In this document: one piece after another, positions 26,122-36,736 of the stretch | Position numbering within the stretch: position 1 is the stretch's first letter | Layout: the number at the start of each line of letters is the position of its first letter | Source: Maea johnstoni | Taxonomy: Eukaryota; Annelida; Polychaeta; Spionida; Magelonidae | Assembly: GCA_963942565.1 (NCBI GenBank) | Contig: OZ012688.1 | Span: 26,353,966-26,417,965 of the forward strand | Direction of reading: 5' to 3' | Length of the DNA stretch: 64,000 nucleotides | Program-made: the position numbers and the translations under genes | The notes under the pieces: generated by a model | Databases searched by the model: none | Seen by the model: only the letters and a program-made list of their open reading frames with translations | Told to the model about the DNA's origin: nothing

Positions 26122-27235
26122 ATTTGCTTGCAACTTTTAAGCGACCATATGCATCTCAAACAGGAAGTGTCCTAACATCATGCCTTATTGTCTATATTTC
26201 CTGTTTCTCCTGACCATGAACTACTCTAGAATGAAGCCAACGCTCAGGGATCTGTCCACACGTCAGCCTATACGCTCTTGGCAGGCATGTTCTCGTCCTG
26301 TGGTCTCAGCACTACGTTTCAGTGCTGCCATCTATTCGCAGGTATCAGAATTTCTACCACCTCGTATCTCGCTGCCAAACTCTGGTGGACTGTATCTTTA
26401 AAAACTCGACCGTCCATGGTCTTATGGGGTTAAGTTGTGAATATCCAATCGTTCAAAATGTCTAAAAGCCTACACCCTCATCCTCATAATAAAACCAACT
26501 GTGACGGTCAAGGCCATCGATGAGCAGAGCAAGGTACCACTCATCTCAAAACCTCACATCAGCTTGCACACAGAAAGGAAAGTTTTCGGCTCTTAATCTT
26601 CTCGATTTTGAATTTCACCAAATCCAGGGTGCTTTACACGGTTCCTGGAGATTTCGTACCCAAGAGATTTCGTCACCAGGAGGGCGCAACTTCAACCCCA
26701 TGACATAATATACAACTCCAAAACACTGAATAATGCTATGAACTATTTTGAAGTGGTAAAAATATTAGTAACTTGATCTTGACTTAGTTTATATGCACTT
26801 ATCTGGGTGGTTTAGTTAGTTTTTTTTGCTATTCCTCTCGATCGATCTTTCACCTCACGAGATCGGTGAAAATCTCCCGTAAGTCGCTTACATTTCATGA
26901 AAATGAAGTACGCTTCATTAAAAAATGGAAAGAAACTTAACATTGTTTAATTGTCAACGAAAGTAAATGACAAAATTTACTGATTGGCCCTTCAATTGCA
27001 TGGAAATATTAGAGATTTGAATTGTGTGGTGACGAATTCTCGTGGGTACGAAATCTCCAGCACCAGCGTTTTGGGCATCAAGTCCTATGGCATTTGCTTG
27101 AAACGTGGGATCTAAATAGCTAAGAGTATTACAAATATGAATAGCTAGATTATGCAATCTCCAAGTTGAAATATATGCCTTTTCCTCAATTTCGATGAAA
27201 AATCGGAAAGAAATGGTCATGAAATTTGATCGCAG

Positions 27236-27240
27236 TAAAA
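27236..27240. repeat. Target-site duplication, left copy (TAAAA)
   Basis: Uninterrupted units read CGCAGTAAAAAGTAG here. The left flank keeps CGCAGTAAAA and the right flank resumes TAAAAAGTAG at 34526, so exactly five bases are duplicated. This length is usual for BEL/Pao integration. Confidence 0.95.
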
Positions 27241-27668
27241 TATAACTCTCAAGACGATCTCATGTGTCAACCAAAGTTTATTCATGGAATGATGTATGAT
27301 GAAATGATGATACACTGTAAAGAATAAGGAACAGAAATAAGTCAAAATAACAAAACTTACTTTCTGACCAAAATAGACTATAAACTTGAGACAATAGGTA
27401 ACTAAGGAAAATACAAATTCAAGTAAAATAACCATAATTACCAGATATTTTGGGCTCTATGGGTGAAGGCAACCTTCTCTCTCTGATTCTATGTGGCTTC
27501 TGGCCCACCCGCACACAAAGCTGTGATGTCACCAATAATGAGCTAAACAAAAGGTGCCAAAAATAAATCTTGTCTAGCAGGTCTGCTACCTGGTCTGAAA
27601 ACTGCTAAAAGGTGGCAGCACCGCATACCTTAACACTGAATATACAATAAACTGGTCAGGCTGTTACA
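27241..27668 (-). repeat. 3' LTR of the BEL/Pao element
   Basis: Aligns without gaps to 34098-34525 at an offset of 6,857 bp, with one mismatch in 428 bp. In element orientation it starts TGTAACAGCC and ends GAGAGTTATA. A minus-strand AATAAA at 27277-27282 is a plausible polyadenylation signal. A 72-codon minus-strand frame overlapping the LTR end is not considered a gene. Confidence 0.96.
27277..27282 (-). promoter_or_regulatory. AATAAA polyadenylation signal in 3' LTR
   Basis: Minus-strand AATAAA lies about 37 bp before the LTR end; the same hexamer occurs at 34134-34139 in the 5' LTR. Position is suitable for transcript 3' processing; function is inferred. Confidence 0.5.
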
Positions 27669-27670
27669 TA

Positions 27671-27679
27671 CTCCCCCCT
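27671..27679 (-). other. Polypurine tract next to the 3' LTR
   Basis: Minus-strand AGGGGGGAG, followed by TA and then the LTR start TGTAACAG. This is the expected place and composition for the primer of plus-strand DNA synthesis in LTR retrotransposons. Confidence 0.8.
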
Positions 27680-27938
27680 AAATTGGGATTTTAACTAAAG
27701 GCAATTTCTATAAATCTTTAACACAGCCTGTACTGAAGTGACTATCTTGTGCACTTAAGGAAATACATTAACGATTCTAGGTTGACTCTACAATTCACAA
27801 TTATAAGAGTGCTAAGAAACATGACTTTGGTACTTTTCTGAAAAATACATACACTCAATGAATCAATAACAATCCTGTAAATATACAGTAATTCTTGCTT
27901 CACTATATAATCACCAGAGCACATCTGGGATACACAAA
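27680..27938 (-). other. 3' untranslated region between gag-pol stop and polypurine tract
   Basis: About 260 bp of AT-rich sequence with no supported gene. Short frames on either strand here are not conserved elsewhere in the window. Confidence 0.7.
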
Positions 27939-30900
27939 TCACTCATCACCCTCTAATACTAGGCACAGCTTATGGATGGGCCTTCTAATCTCTGATGTCA
28001 CAGTTTTCACAGCAGCCTCCCTAGCAAACCCTTTCTTGTCTGTCACAATGGAGACAACTCTACCTAGGGACCAAGAATTTCGGGGACATTGATCTACTAT
28101 CAGGACAACATCGTTGACCGCTACATTTCGACCTGGCCGTAACCACCTCTGCCGTTCCTGAAGAGAAGGAAGGTATTCTTTGGACCATCTGGACCAAAAA
28201 ACATCAGCCAAGCGTTGTACCTGACGCCATTTTCTGCGAGTGTAGTTGTCGTCTTGGAGGAAGATGCCGGGAGGGTTGTGCTCACCTGAGCGACCTAATA
28301 AAAGGTGATTTGGGGTCAGAGCATCCAGATCATTTGGATCATCTGACATTCTTGTCAAGGGTCTGCTATTCAGAATAGCTTCGACCTCGCACAGAAGAGT
28401 CGACAATGACTCATCATCAAGCTTGTGTACCTGCTCTTTTAGCAGACCATGAAGAACTTTCCTCACAGAGCGGATCATCCTTTCCCACACGCCTCCGAAG
28501 TGGGAGGCTGAAGGGGGGTTAAACTCCCAGTCTATCCCCTTCTGACTCAAGGAATCTGCAATCTGTGCAGCATTCCATTTCTGTATTTCTTCTCTCAGCT
28601 CTCTTTGGGCACCGACAAAGTTGGTGCCATTGTCAGATCTAATTTTTCTGACAGACCCACGCCTGGCAACAAAGCGCCTAATGGCGTTTATGCAGGAGCT
28701 GGTGTCTAAGCTAGACGCTACTTCCAGGTGAACCGCTCTGGAAGTCAGGCATGTGAATATCACACCATAGCGTTTTACAACCGCTCTGCCTCGCTTGATT
28801 TCGATCGGGCCGAAATAGTCGGTACCGGACATCGAAAACGGCGCTCTATCGGGTTTCAACCGATCTTCGGGCAAGTCAGCCATTTTTTGGCTCATCACCT
28901 TACCTACATAGCGCCTACACACAGTGCATTTTGATACCAAACCTTTGATGATGGAGTTGGCACCTATGATCCAGTACTTCTCTCTAGTGAAGGCTAGAAT
29001 AGCATTTTTGCCCTGGTGCCCCACCCTTCTGTGGGCATCGTCCAGAATCAGCCTAGATATCGGGGAATTTTTCGGCATCAAAATGGGATGTTTTGCATCA
29101 TATGAGATGCATGCTCTTTCCAGCCGACCTCCAACTCTGAGAATACCGTCGTCTATGATTGGGTCTAATCGGTAAAGTACGCTTGTCTTCTTTACTTTAC
29201 CATTCTCTGTAGCAAGGTTTTGCATCTCTTCGAAGAATCCTTGTTGGGCTTGTCTCACTAAAACCCGCTCTGCTCTCTCTAGATGTTCTACCGATAGAAC
29301 ACACATGCCAGGTTTTTGAGATGGCGCTCTGCTTCTGGTCTTAATTCTGCAATTTTCGACAAATCGCAGGACCCACCCTACTACCCTGACTAGTTTAGAC
29401 CACTTAGAGGTCTTGAGTATCAGGTTTTCGATAGGGTTGTCTTTCGTTTGAGTGACATTTGCACTCAGTACTTTCTTGACTTCCTGATCCTCGTCTGTAA
29501 GAACTGGAAGTGTTTTGGGAGAGGGCCATTCGTTTTCAGGTTTCCCTAAAAATTCTGGACCTCTCAACCATTTCTCGTCTGATAGAAGTTGCTCAGCGGA
29601 CATACCCCGAGAAGCGTGATCTGCAGGGTTGTCTGTCGTGCTCACATATCTCCATTGCTCCACACTTGAAGCATCTCGTATGACCGAAACTCGATTCGCT
29701 ACAAAGGTATGATACCGTGCAGTATCATTCGCTATGTACTTGAGTACGGATTCACTGTCTGTCCAAAAGAAACTGGATACGACAGGGTAGTTAATGCTGG
29801 ATACTAGCATCTTGTTTATGCGCAGTGCTACGGTGGCGGCAGTCAATTCCATTCTTGGAATCGTCGTCTTCTTAAGCGGTGCCACTCTGGCCCTGCTTGC
29901 AAGGAAAGCGCATGATATCTTGTCGTCAGCATTCACTAGCCGCAGATATGACACTGTCCCGTAGCCGCTGTCACTGGCGTCGGCAAAGTTGTGGATCTGG
30001 ATTGACTTGACCTCCCCAAAATCTTCAGGTTTGTAGCATCGGGGTATCTCGAACTGATCCAGGAGTGGCAACTCCCTTAACCATGCCTCCCACTTCTGCA
30101 GCTGATCATCCGGAATGACTTCGTCCCAATCGAGCTTTCGTCTGCACATTTCTTGGAGCAATATCTTGGCAGATAATACGAACGGAGCTGCGAATCCTAA
30201 CGGGTCAAAAACGGAGCTTACCGTGGACAGTATCGTTCTTCGTGTGTGATTTCCGAGATCTTCCTTCATCTTGATTCTGAAACCGAAGCAGTCTGACTCC
30301 ACCGACCAAATCACACCCAACGCGCGTTCTACTGGCAAATCGTCGGTATCGAGGTCTAAGGCTTCAATGCCTTTGGCACGCTCTTGCTTCGGGATCGACT
30401 CTAGGACTGGACGTCGGTTGCTTATCCACTTATGTAGGTGAAAACCACCGCTGCGGCAAAGATCAGTCACTTGCTTTGCCATGTGGATGGCTCTAGCGTC
30501 CGTCGTGACAGATCTGAGAAAGTCGTCAACGTAGAAGTACTCGCTGAGACATTCGGTGATTTCTTCTCCGTACTCTTCATTCTTGCCTATCGCTGTGGAT
30601 CGAAGTGCGTAATTTGAACACGCTGGAGAGGAGACCGCTCCGAAAACGTGCACCTTCATTCTGTAGACTACTGGGTCTTTACTGAGATCGCCATCTTTCC
30701 ACCAGTAGTATCGCATGCAATCGCAGTCTTCCTTGGGTACGAGTACTTGATAAAACATGGCCTCGATATCGGAATTCAAAGCCACAGCTTCTTCTCTGAA
30801 AGATATCAAAATCGTCAACAGATCGCTTGTGAGATTTGGTCCTTGAAGCAGCTGGTTGTTCAGGGACACCCCATGGAAAGTTGACGAACAGTCGAAGACC

Positions 30901-33900
30901 ACTCTAAATTTACCTGTCTTTGGGTGGTTAACACCGTGGTGAGGTATAAACCATACCTTTCCATCGTTTCTCTGCAACTCGCTGGTGGGAACCTCTTCAG
31001 CGTAGCCATTGGTTACCACCTTTTCCATGAACGCTGTATACTCTGCCAGTCTTCCTTCATCTGCGATTAATCTACGTCTTAATGAGTTGAGACGCCTAAG
31101 GGCTAGGCCTCTGTTATCCGGAAGCTGGACTGCGTCTTCCTTAAACGGAAGCGGGAGCATGTGGTGACCGCCCACAAAAGTTGCTGACTTCATCTTTTCG
31201 ACAAACTGGACATCTTCTCTTGATAGCCCTCGCTTATCGTCTATGGCTCTTTCTGGAAAATCCATATCTATAGCATCTCTGACGAGCTTCTCTAGTGATT
31301 CGATCTGGTTCGCCACTACTTTAGCGTAGTTCGCTGTGACACCGTAGGTGGCGCTGTCTTGATCTCGCATGATATTCCATGGTATCCAACCGATGCGTGT
31401 TCGCGTCGCGTGTGGACTTCCTGTAGGTCCGGTTCTTATCTCTAGTGGCGAATACGCATCTGGAACGTTGATACCTATCAGCAATCCTATGCTTGCGTCT
31501 ATCTCTGGGATTTCGACATCTTTAAGGTGGTCCCACTTGTTAAGGTCACTCTGCAATGGAATGTGTTTATGACTCACGGGCATGTCTTTCCTGGTGTAGA
31601 CTGGCGGCATCTCTATAGCCTCAGATGCTCCGATTCCTAAGATTTCCAAACCTTTTAGAGAGTAGGTATGGGTAGAAACAGGACTTCCCATCGTCTCAAT
31701 GGTGATCTCGACACGCTTACCCTCGCAGCCCAGGGATCTCATCAGGTCTTCTGAAATAAATGATGCATTGCTGCCAGTATCTAAGAAGGCATAGGTAGAA
31801 ACTTCCTTCAAACCATTTTTCCTCTTGATACGAATCGGTATGATGGCCATGGTACAATCTTGTTCTGTATCTTGACTGTCATCACTCTCGAGATTAGCAC
31901 TTGCGCTGACCTTCTGAGCATTCTCATCCTGGGTATCTGTAGGTGGGGTATATTCAGTATGGAGCACCGTAGGATGACGCCTTTTGCACTTGTCGCATCT
32001 TTGCTTTACGTTGCAGTCTGCACGCATGTGGCCTTGTCCAAAACAGCCAAAACAAATACCTTCGGTCCTGAGAAAAGACAAACGTTTACCAATAACCTGG
32101 GCCTCGAAATCATCACAACCTAGTAATGTATGTCCTGACGAAGAGCAATAGATGCATGGCTTCTCTAGAGCTGATGCACTGAACTGATCAGATCCACCGT
32201 CTTCCTTCTTACGATTATCGGTAGTACCTGTCTCTTTACTCACTTCCTGTGCAGAACCTCTGTTATCGGGGCGCTTGTCCTCTTTCTTCGTCTTTTCAGT
32301 GGCTGTCGCTGCAAAACTGCCCTTCACTTTCTGTGGTTGACGCTTCTCTTTCCTTTCTGCGTTATACTTCGAAATTGCTTCTCGGCCGAAAACAGGGTCG
32401 TTCGTTTTCCTGGCCTCATTTCTGACAAAAGTCACAAACTGCTCAAAACTTGGTCTCCGGACACTGGAATCGCCCAACATCTGACCCCTCCATCTGTCAT
32501 GTAAATGGAAAGGAAGCTTGCTGAGTAGTCGTTTCACATCCTCCAAGCTGTCTAAGGATCCGCCTGAATCAACCGATCTTACTGCATGTAAGCACTCGCT
32601 CAAGAAGATGGAATATTCGTCTAAACCCTTGGGATCATCTGGTCGTATCGCTGGCCAATCCAGTGCTTTCTGAATAAAAGAACTAACAATGACTCGTGGG
32701 TTGCCATACCTGTGAGCCAGCTCCTCCAGGGCTGCTTGATATCCATCGTCCAGATACCCGTAACCACAGACTACTTTATTGGCTTCTCCGGTAGTGAACT
32801 GTTCCAGGTAGTTCATTCTCTCCTCGTCTGTGTCTGTATTGACCACTACCCTGGAATGGAACTGTCTCAGAAAACGCTTATAGTCGAGAGGATCCCCGCT
32901 GAATTTCCTCACCTCCGTGGGGGGTTTATTTAGGAGCCGAGCGACATGGCTTACCGACTCGTTCTCCACGCCAGTATAGTTCGCACCACCAGGTGGCGCA
33001 GATGATCCGGGAATACCTATAGGCGGCTGAAAAACAGAATTCATGAAAGGCAGACTTGGCACAACAGGTGACGAAATGATAGGCGGCCCGTGTGTTACAG
33101 GGGGATTTGCTGGTATAGGAAACTGGGGCTGTAAAGGAAACGTAGGTGGCGCTAGAGAGGGGGGCATAGAAAGCTGCTGTGAATCAGTGACACATTGCAA
33201 TACACCTTCAATACCCACATCACAATTCTTAGGCTGGTCATTTACCTGACCTTGACCTTGACCTTGACCTTTCAAAACACTGCTGTTATACACATTGACA
33301 TTAGCATTATTTTGAACATCAACATTGTCATTTCTAACACCAATAGCACCACTGAGTCCAACCTGAGATCTAGTTTTCATGAAATTATCTAAAATATCTT
33401 CTTTGGCATTACACACTTTGATCTCAGTCTTAATGTCCAGCTCCTCTTCTTCCATCTTCAGTTTTAACTTCGCCATTTCAAGTCTATGCTTTTCCTTCAT
33501 TGCCGTCTGCTTGGCTTCAAGCTCCACCTTCCTCTGTTTCTCCCGTAGAATGCTGCTCGCCAGTGAGGATACCTTACTCGGGTTTCTAGAGACATTTGAC
33601 CGGATTCTTGACCTACCGGTGTGTGAGGCACTGTCTCTAACTGACACTGACTTTTCACTGACATTGTCCTTTTCAGCACTAGGACGCGATTTTGTTGAAT
33701 ATTGCTCGGCACTTGCTTTGAAGCTTCTAAGTATAAAGAAGCTGGTGTCCATTTTCTCTGCATGACACTTAATTTCTTCCCCTGATAGAAGGGTGCGATA
33801 TTCATCATCAGCGTCAAGAAACTTCTCATAAAGTTTTAGCCATTCACTATAAGGAGCACCAATGTCGTCATCTGACTGCATCAGCGCGTCTATAATGTTC

Positions 33901-34028
33901 ATTTGAACCTCAAGATTCTTATAGCAGGTATGAATGTTCTTCATTCTGATATCTTGTAAGTACTCACGCCCTTTGTCAGTGAATGTTTTTTCTCTAGCTC
34001 CTTTTCTTGGCTGCTCTTTCTCTGCCAT
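27939..34028 (-). CDS. Gag-Pol polyprotein of a BEL/Pao retrotransposon
   Basis: A single frame of about 2029 residues from the first in-frame ATG (34028). The open frame continues 16 codons upstream to 34076 without ATG and into the primer-binding region, so the ATG start is preferred. Approximate order, numbered from the upstream open end (subtract 16 for the ATG start): charged coiled-coil around 175-225; proline-rich linker 300-365; gag domain of the DUF1759 type 385-560; two CX2CX4HX4C zinc knuckles at 641-654 and 675-688; aspartic protease (DUF1758 type) with DTG at 766-768; reverse transcriptase about 1040-1220 with YVDD at 1182-1185; Pao-type RNase H region about 1350-1490; integrase zinc-binding H/H/C/C region 1682-1720 and catalytic core about 1750-1880; C-terminal DUF5641-like domain 1940-2040. 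The frame looks whole. Gag and Pol are joined, as is common in BEL/Pao, and processing by the element's own protease is presumed. Confidence 0.95.
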   Translation of the reverse strand: MAEKEQPRKGAREKTFTDKGREYLQDIRMKNIHTCYKNLEVQMNIIDALMQSDDDIGAPYSEWLKLYEKFLDADDEYRTLLSGEEIKCHAEKMDTSFFILRSFKASAEQYSTKSRPSAEKDNVSEKSVSVRDSASHTGRSRIRSNVSRNPSKVSSLASSILREKQRKVELEAKQTAMKEKHRLEMAKLKLKMEEEELDIKTEIKVCNAKEDILDNFMKTRSQVGLSGAIGVRNDNVDVQNNANVNVYNSSVLKGQGQGQGQVNDQPKNCDVGIEGVLQCVTDSQQLSMPPSLAPPTFPLQPQFPIPANPPVTHGPPIISSPVVPSLPFMNSVFQPPIGIPGSSAPPGGANYTGVENESVSHVARLLNKPPTEVRKFSGDPLDYKRFLRQFHSRVVVNTDTDEERMNYLEQFTTGEANKVVCGYGYLDDGYQAALEELAHRYGNPRVIVSSFIQKALDWPAIRPDDPKGLDEYSIFLSECLHAVRSVDSGGSLDSLEDVKRLLSKLPFHLHDRWRGQMLGDSSVRRPSFEQFVTFVRNEARKTNDPVFGREAISKYNAERKEKRQPQKVKGSFAATATEKTKKEDKRPDNRGSAQEVSKETGTTDNRKKEDGGSDQFSASALEKPCIYCSSSGHTLLGCDDFEAQVIGKRLSFLRTEGICFGCFGQGHMRADCNVKQRCDKCKRRHPTVLHTEYTPPTDTQDENAQKVSASANLESDDSQDTEQDCTMAIIPIRIKRKNGLKEVSTYAFLDTGSNASFISEDLMRSLGCEGKRVEITIETMGSPVSTHTYSLKGLEILGIGASEAIEMPPVYTRKDMPVSHKHIPLQSDLNKWDHLKDVEIPEIDASIGLLIGINVPDAYSPLEIRTGPTGSPHATRTRIGWIPWNIMRDQDSATYGVTANYAKVVANQIESLEKLVRDAIDMDFPERAIDDKRGLSREDVQFVEKMKSATFVGGHHMLPLPFKEDAVQLPDNRGLALRRLNSLRRRLIADEGRLAEYTAFMEKVVTNGYAEEVPTSELQRNDGKVWFIPHHGVNHPKTGKFRVVFDCSSTFHGVSLNNQLLQGPNLTSDLLTILISFREEAVALNSDIEAMFYQVLVPKEDCDCMRYYWWKDGDLSKDPVVYRMKVHVFGAVSSPACSNYALRSTAIGKNEEYGEEITECLSEYFYVDDFLRSVTTDARAIHMAKQVTDLCRSGGFHLHKWISNRRPVLESIPKQERAKGIEALDLDTDDLPVERALGVIWSVESDCFGFRIKMKEDLGNHTRRTILSTVSSVFDPLGFAAPFVLSAKILLQEMCRRKLDWDEVIPDDQLQKWEAWLRELPLLDQFEIPRCYKPEDFGEVKSIQIHNFADASDSGYGTVSYLRLVNADDKISCAFLASRARVAPLKKTTIPRMELTAATVALRINKMLVSSINYPVVSSFFWTDSESVLKYIANDTARYHTFVANRVSVIRDASSVEQWRYVSTTDNPADHASRGMSAEQLLSDEKWLRGPEFLGKPENEWPSPKTLPVLTDEDQEVKKVLSANVTQTKDNPIENLILKTSKWSKLVRVVGWVLRFVENCRIKTRSRAPSQKPGMCVLSVEHLERAERVLVRQAQQGFFEEMQNLATENGKVKKTSVLYRLDPIIDDGILRVGGRLERACISYDAKHPILMPKNSPISRLILDDAHRRVGHQGKNAILAFTREKYWIIGANSIIKGLVSKCTVCRRYVGKVMSQKMADLPEDRLKPDRAPFSMSGTDYFGPIEIKRGRAVVKRYGVIFTCLTSRAVHLEVASSLDTSSCINAIRRFVARRGSVRKIRSDNGTNFVGAQRELREEIQKWNAAQIADSLSQKGIDWEFNPPSASHFGGVWERMIRSVRKVLHGLLKEQVHKLDDESLSTLLCEVEAILNSRPLTRMSDDPNDLDALTPNHLLLGRSGEHNPPGIFLQDDNYTRRKWRQVQRLADVFWSRWSKEYLPSLQERQRWLRPGRNVAVNDVVLIVDQCPRNSWSLGRVVSIVTDKKGFAREAAVKTVTSEIRRPIHKLCLVLEGDE
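33247..33272 (-). repeat. Short tandem repeat in the gag region
   Basis: A 6-bp period (ACCTTG on the plus strand, about four units) encodes an alternating Gln-Gly run near residues 270-277 of the polyprotein, between the coiled-coil and the proline-rich linker. Likely a disordered spacer. Confidence 0.7.
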
Positions 34029-34097
34029 GGCTTGTTCTTTTCTTTCTGCGGAAGCTGTCTGTGGGAAGGTTGCCAAATAACCTTATCTGTGTATGCA
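34029..34097 (-). other. 5' leader of the retrotransposon with candidate primer-binding site
   Basis: A 69-bp interval between the 5' LTR and the preferred ATG. Minus-strand TGGCAACCTTCCC at 34063-34075 starts with TGG, as a site complementary to a tRNA 3' CCA end should, and lies about 22 nt inside the LTR. The matching tRNA was not identified. Confidence 0.45.
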
Positions 34098-34525
34098 TAT
34101 AACTCTCAAGACGATCTCATGTGTCAACCAAAGTTTATTCATGGAATGATGTATGATGAAATGATGATACACTGTAAAGAATAAGGAACAGAAATAAGTC
34201 AAAATAACAAAACTTACTTTCTGACCAAAATAGACTATAAACTTGAGAAAATAGGTAACTAAGGAAAATACAAATTCAAGTAAAATAACCATAATTACCA
34301 GATATTTTGGGCTCTATGGGTGAAGGCAACCTTCTCTCTCTGATTCTATGTGGCTTCTGGCCCACCCGCACACAAAGCTGTGATGTCACCAATAATGAGC
34401 TAAACAAAAGGTGCCAAAAATAAATCTTGTCTAGCAGGTCTGCTACCTGGTCTGAAAACTGCTAAAAGGTGGCAGCACCGCATACCTTAACACTGAATAT
34501 ACAATAAACTGGTCAGGCTGTTACA
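34098..34525 (-). repeat. 5' LTR of the BEL/Pao element
   Basis: 428 bp, ungapped match to 27241-27668 with one substitution. Begins TGTAACAGCC in element orientation. Expected to contain the element promoter, though no core promoter motif is clear. Confidence 0.96.
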
Positions 34526-34530
34526 TAAAA
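34526..34530. repeat. Target-site duplication, right copy (TAAAA)
   Basis: Second copy of the five bases duplicated at integration; array sequence resumes in register immediately after it. Confidence 0.95.
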
Positions 34531-34955
34531 AGTAGAGAAAGTGTGATAGTTTTCCCTCTGTTTTAATATTTTTTCCCGATTTATGGGATTTGATGTTCGG
34601 CGGTCGGCAAGTGTGAATAGCTTCTCTGTTCGATAACTTTATGCATGTCTTTAATGTTCTTACCCAAAATATTTACAACCTGCTGGGCGGTTACATTTCT
34701 GATTGTCAATGTGTTCCTCATCAAAAGACCTTTCAGGCAATATATACTTTATATAGGCTAAGAAGTCAAATAAAAGCAGGGTAGAAGAAAAACCAGGTCC
34801 AAAATAGGCTATCTTAAAAGCATTACCAAAAAAACAAATGAATAAAATAAAACGAAATAAAATGAAATAAAGCAAGGAAAAATAAAATCGGGAAGCATGT
34901 CCATGTATGTTGTAAGTAAAACATTAAAAATGAAAAAAAAAAAAAAAAGAGATGA

Positions 34956-35073
34956 GCCTACAACACACAGTATTCCCAGGCGGTCACCCATCCAAGTACT
35001 AACTGCGCTCGATGTTGCTTAACTTCGGTGATCGGACGAGAACCGGTGCATTCAACATGATATGGTCGTAGGC
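34956..35073 (-). rRNA. 5S ribosomal RNA, copy 17 (first after the retrotransposon)
   Basis: Same as copy 1 by eye; T16 at 34933-34948. The retrotransposon 5' LTR begins about 430 bp downstream of this gene's 3' end. Confidence 0.98.
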
Positions 35074-36618
35074 ATTTGCTTGCAACTTTTAAGCGACCAT
35101 ATGCATCTCAAACAGGAAGTGTCCTAACATCATGCCTTATTGTCTATATTTCCTGTTTCTCCTGACCATGAACTACTCTAGAATGAAGCCAACGCTCAGG
35201 GATCTGTCCACACGTCAGCCTATACGCTCTTGGCAGGCATGTTCTCGTCCTGTGGTCTCAGCACTACGTTTCAGTGCTGCCATCTATTCGCAGGTATCAG
35301 AATTTCTACCACCTCGTATCTCGCTGCCAAACTCTGGTGGACTGTATCTTTAAAAACTCGACCGTCCATGGTCTTATGGGGTTAAGTTGTGAATATCCAA
35401 TCGTTCAAAATGTCTAAAAGCCTACACCCTCATCCTCATAATAAAACCAACTGTGACGGTCAAGGCCATCGATGAGCAGAGCAAGGTACCACTCATCTCA
35501 AAACCTCACATCAGCTTGCACACAGAAAGGAAAGTTTTCGGCTCTTAATCTTCTCGATTTTGAATTTCACCAAATCCAGGGTGCTTTACACGGTTCCTGG
35601 AGATTTCGTACCCAAGAGATTTCGTCACCAGGAGGGCGCAACTTCAACCCCATGACATAATATACAACTCCAAAACACTGAATAATGCTATGAACTATTT
35701 TGAAGTGGTAAAAATATTAGTAACTTGATCTTGACTTAGTTTATATGCACTTATCTGGGTGGTTTAGTTAGTTTTTTTTGCTATTCCTCTCGATCGATCT
35801 TTCACCTCACGAGATCGGTGAAAATCTCCCGTAAGTCGCTTACATTTCATGAAAATGAAGTACGCTTCATTAAAAAATGGAAAGAAACTTAACATTGTTT
35901 AATTGTCAACGAAAGTAAATGACAAAATTTACTGATTGGCCCTTCAATTGCATGGAAATATTAGAGATTTGAATTGTGTGGTGACGAATTCTCGTGGGTA
36001 CGAAATCTCCAGCACCAGCGTTTTGGGCATCAAGTCCTATGGCATTTGCTTGAAACGTGGGATCTAAATAGCTAAGAGTATTACAAATATGAATAGCTAG
36101 ATTATGCAATCTCCAAGTTGAAAAATATGCCTTTTCCTCAATTTCGATGAAAAATCGGAAAGAAATGGTCATGAAATTTGATCGCAGTAAAAAGTAGAGA
36201 AAGTGTGATAGTTTTCCCTCTGTTTAAATATTTTTTCCCGATTTATGGGATTTGATGTTCGGCGGTCGGCAAGTGTGGATAGCTTCTCTGTTCGATAACT
36301 TTATGCATGTCTTTAATGTTCTTACCCAAAATATTTACAACCTGCTGGGCGGTTACATTTCTGATTGTCAATGTGTTCCTCATCAAAAGACCTTTCAGGC
36401 AATATATACTTTATATAGGCTAAGAAGTCAAATAAAAGCAGGGTAGAAGAAAAACCAGGTCCAAAATAGGCTATCTTAAAAGCATTACCAAAAAAACAAA
36501 TGAATAAAATAAAACGAAATAAAATGAAATAAAGCAAGGAAAAATAAAATCGGGAAGCATGTCCATGTATGTTGTAAGTAAAACATTAAAAATGAAAAAA
36601 AAAAAAAAAAAGAGATGA

Positions 36619-36736
36619 GCCTACAACACACAGTATTCCCAGGCGGTCACCCATCCAAGTACTAACTGCGCTCGATGTTGCTTAACTTCGGTGATCGGAC
36701 GAGAACCGGTGCATTCAACATGATATGGTCGTAGGC
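36619..36736 (-). rRNA. 5S ribosomal RNA, copy 18
   Basis: Same as copy 1 by eye; T17 at 36595-36611; long-type spacer to the right. Confidence 0.98.

Larger units (their letters stand above)
1..27240. repeat. 5S rDNA tandem array, left part (left subtype units of about 1.66 kb)
   Basis: Head-to-tail repeats with unit lengths of 1659-1663 bp, holding 5S copies 1-16; the window opens inside a spacer. Units are nearly identical. Most length variation comes from the T-run (15-17) and an AG dinucleotide present or absent near the right inverted repeat of the spacer module (present for example at 449, 3769, 5424; absent at 2101, 7083). The roughly 1.54 kb spacers contain no gene I recognise. Their parts are annotated once, on the unit at 1093-2752. 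The recurring 60-88 codon frames on both strands are identical from unit to unit because the DNA is, and show no sign of coding selection. Confidence 0.97.
27241..34525 (-). mobile_element. BEL/Pao LTR retrotransposon, whole-looking, inserted in a 5S spacer
   Basis: A 7,285-bp element with two 428-bp direct LTRs, a polypurine tract, a candidate primer-binding site and a single gag-pol frame on the minus strand. It is flanked by a TAAAA duplication. LTRs begin TGTAACAGCC in element orientation and differ at one base out of 428, so the insertion is recent. Gene order protease, reverse transcriptase, RNase H, integrase, with the gag-side zinc knuckles and the long domain after integrase, is that of BEL/Pao rather than Copia; sequence motifs exclude Gypsy. 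I see no breaks in the coding frame and no separate env-like frame. It reads in the same direction as the 5S genes. It occurs once in the window and has not been copied to neighbouring units. Confidence 0.96.

Noticed and set aside
27941-33765. Plus-strand frames of 65-128 codons across the retrotransposon
   Set aside because: They are antisense shadows of the gag-pol frame with no recognisable domain.
34029-34076. Upstream extension of the gag-pol frame to a TTG codon
   Set aside because: Non-ATG start in an animal element, overlapping the candidate primer-binding site; the in-frame ATG at 34028 is preferred.
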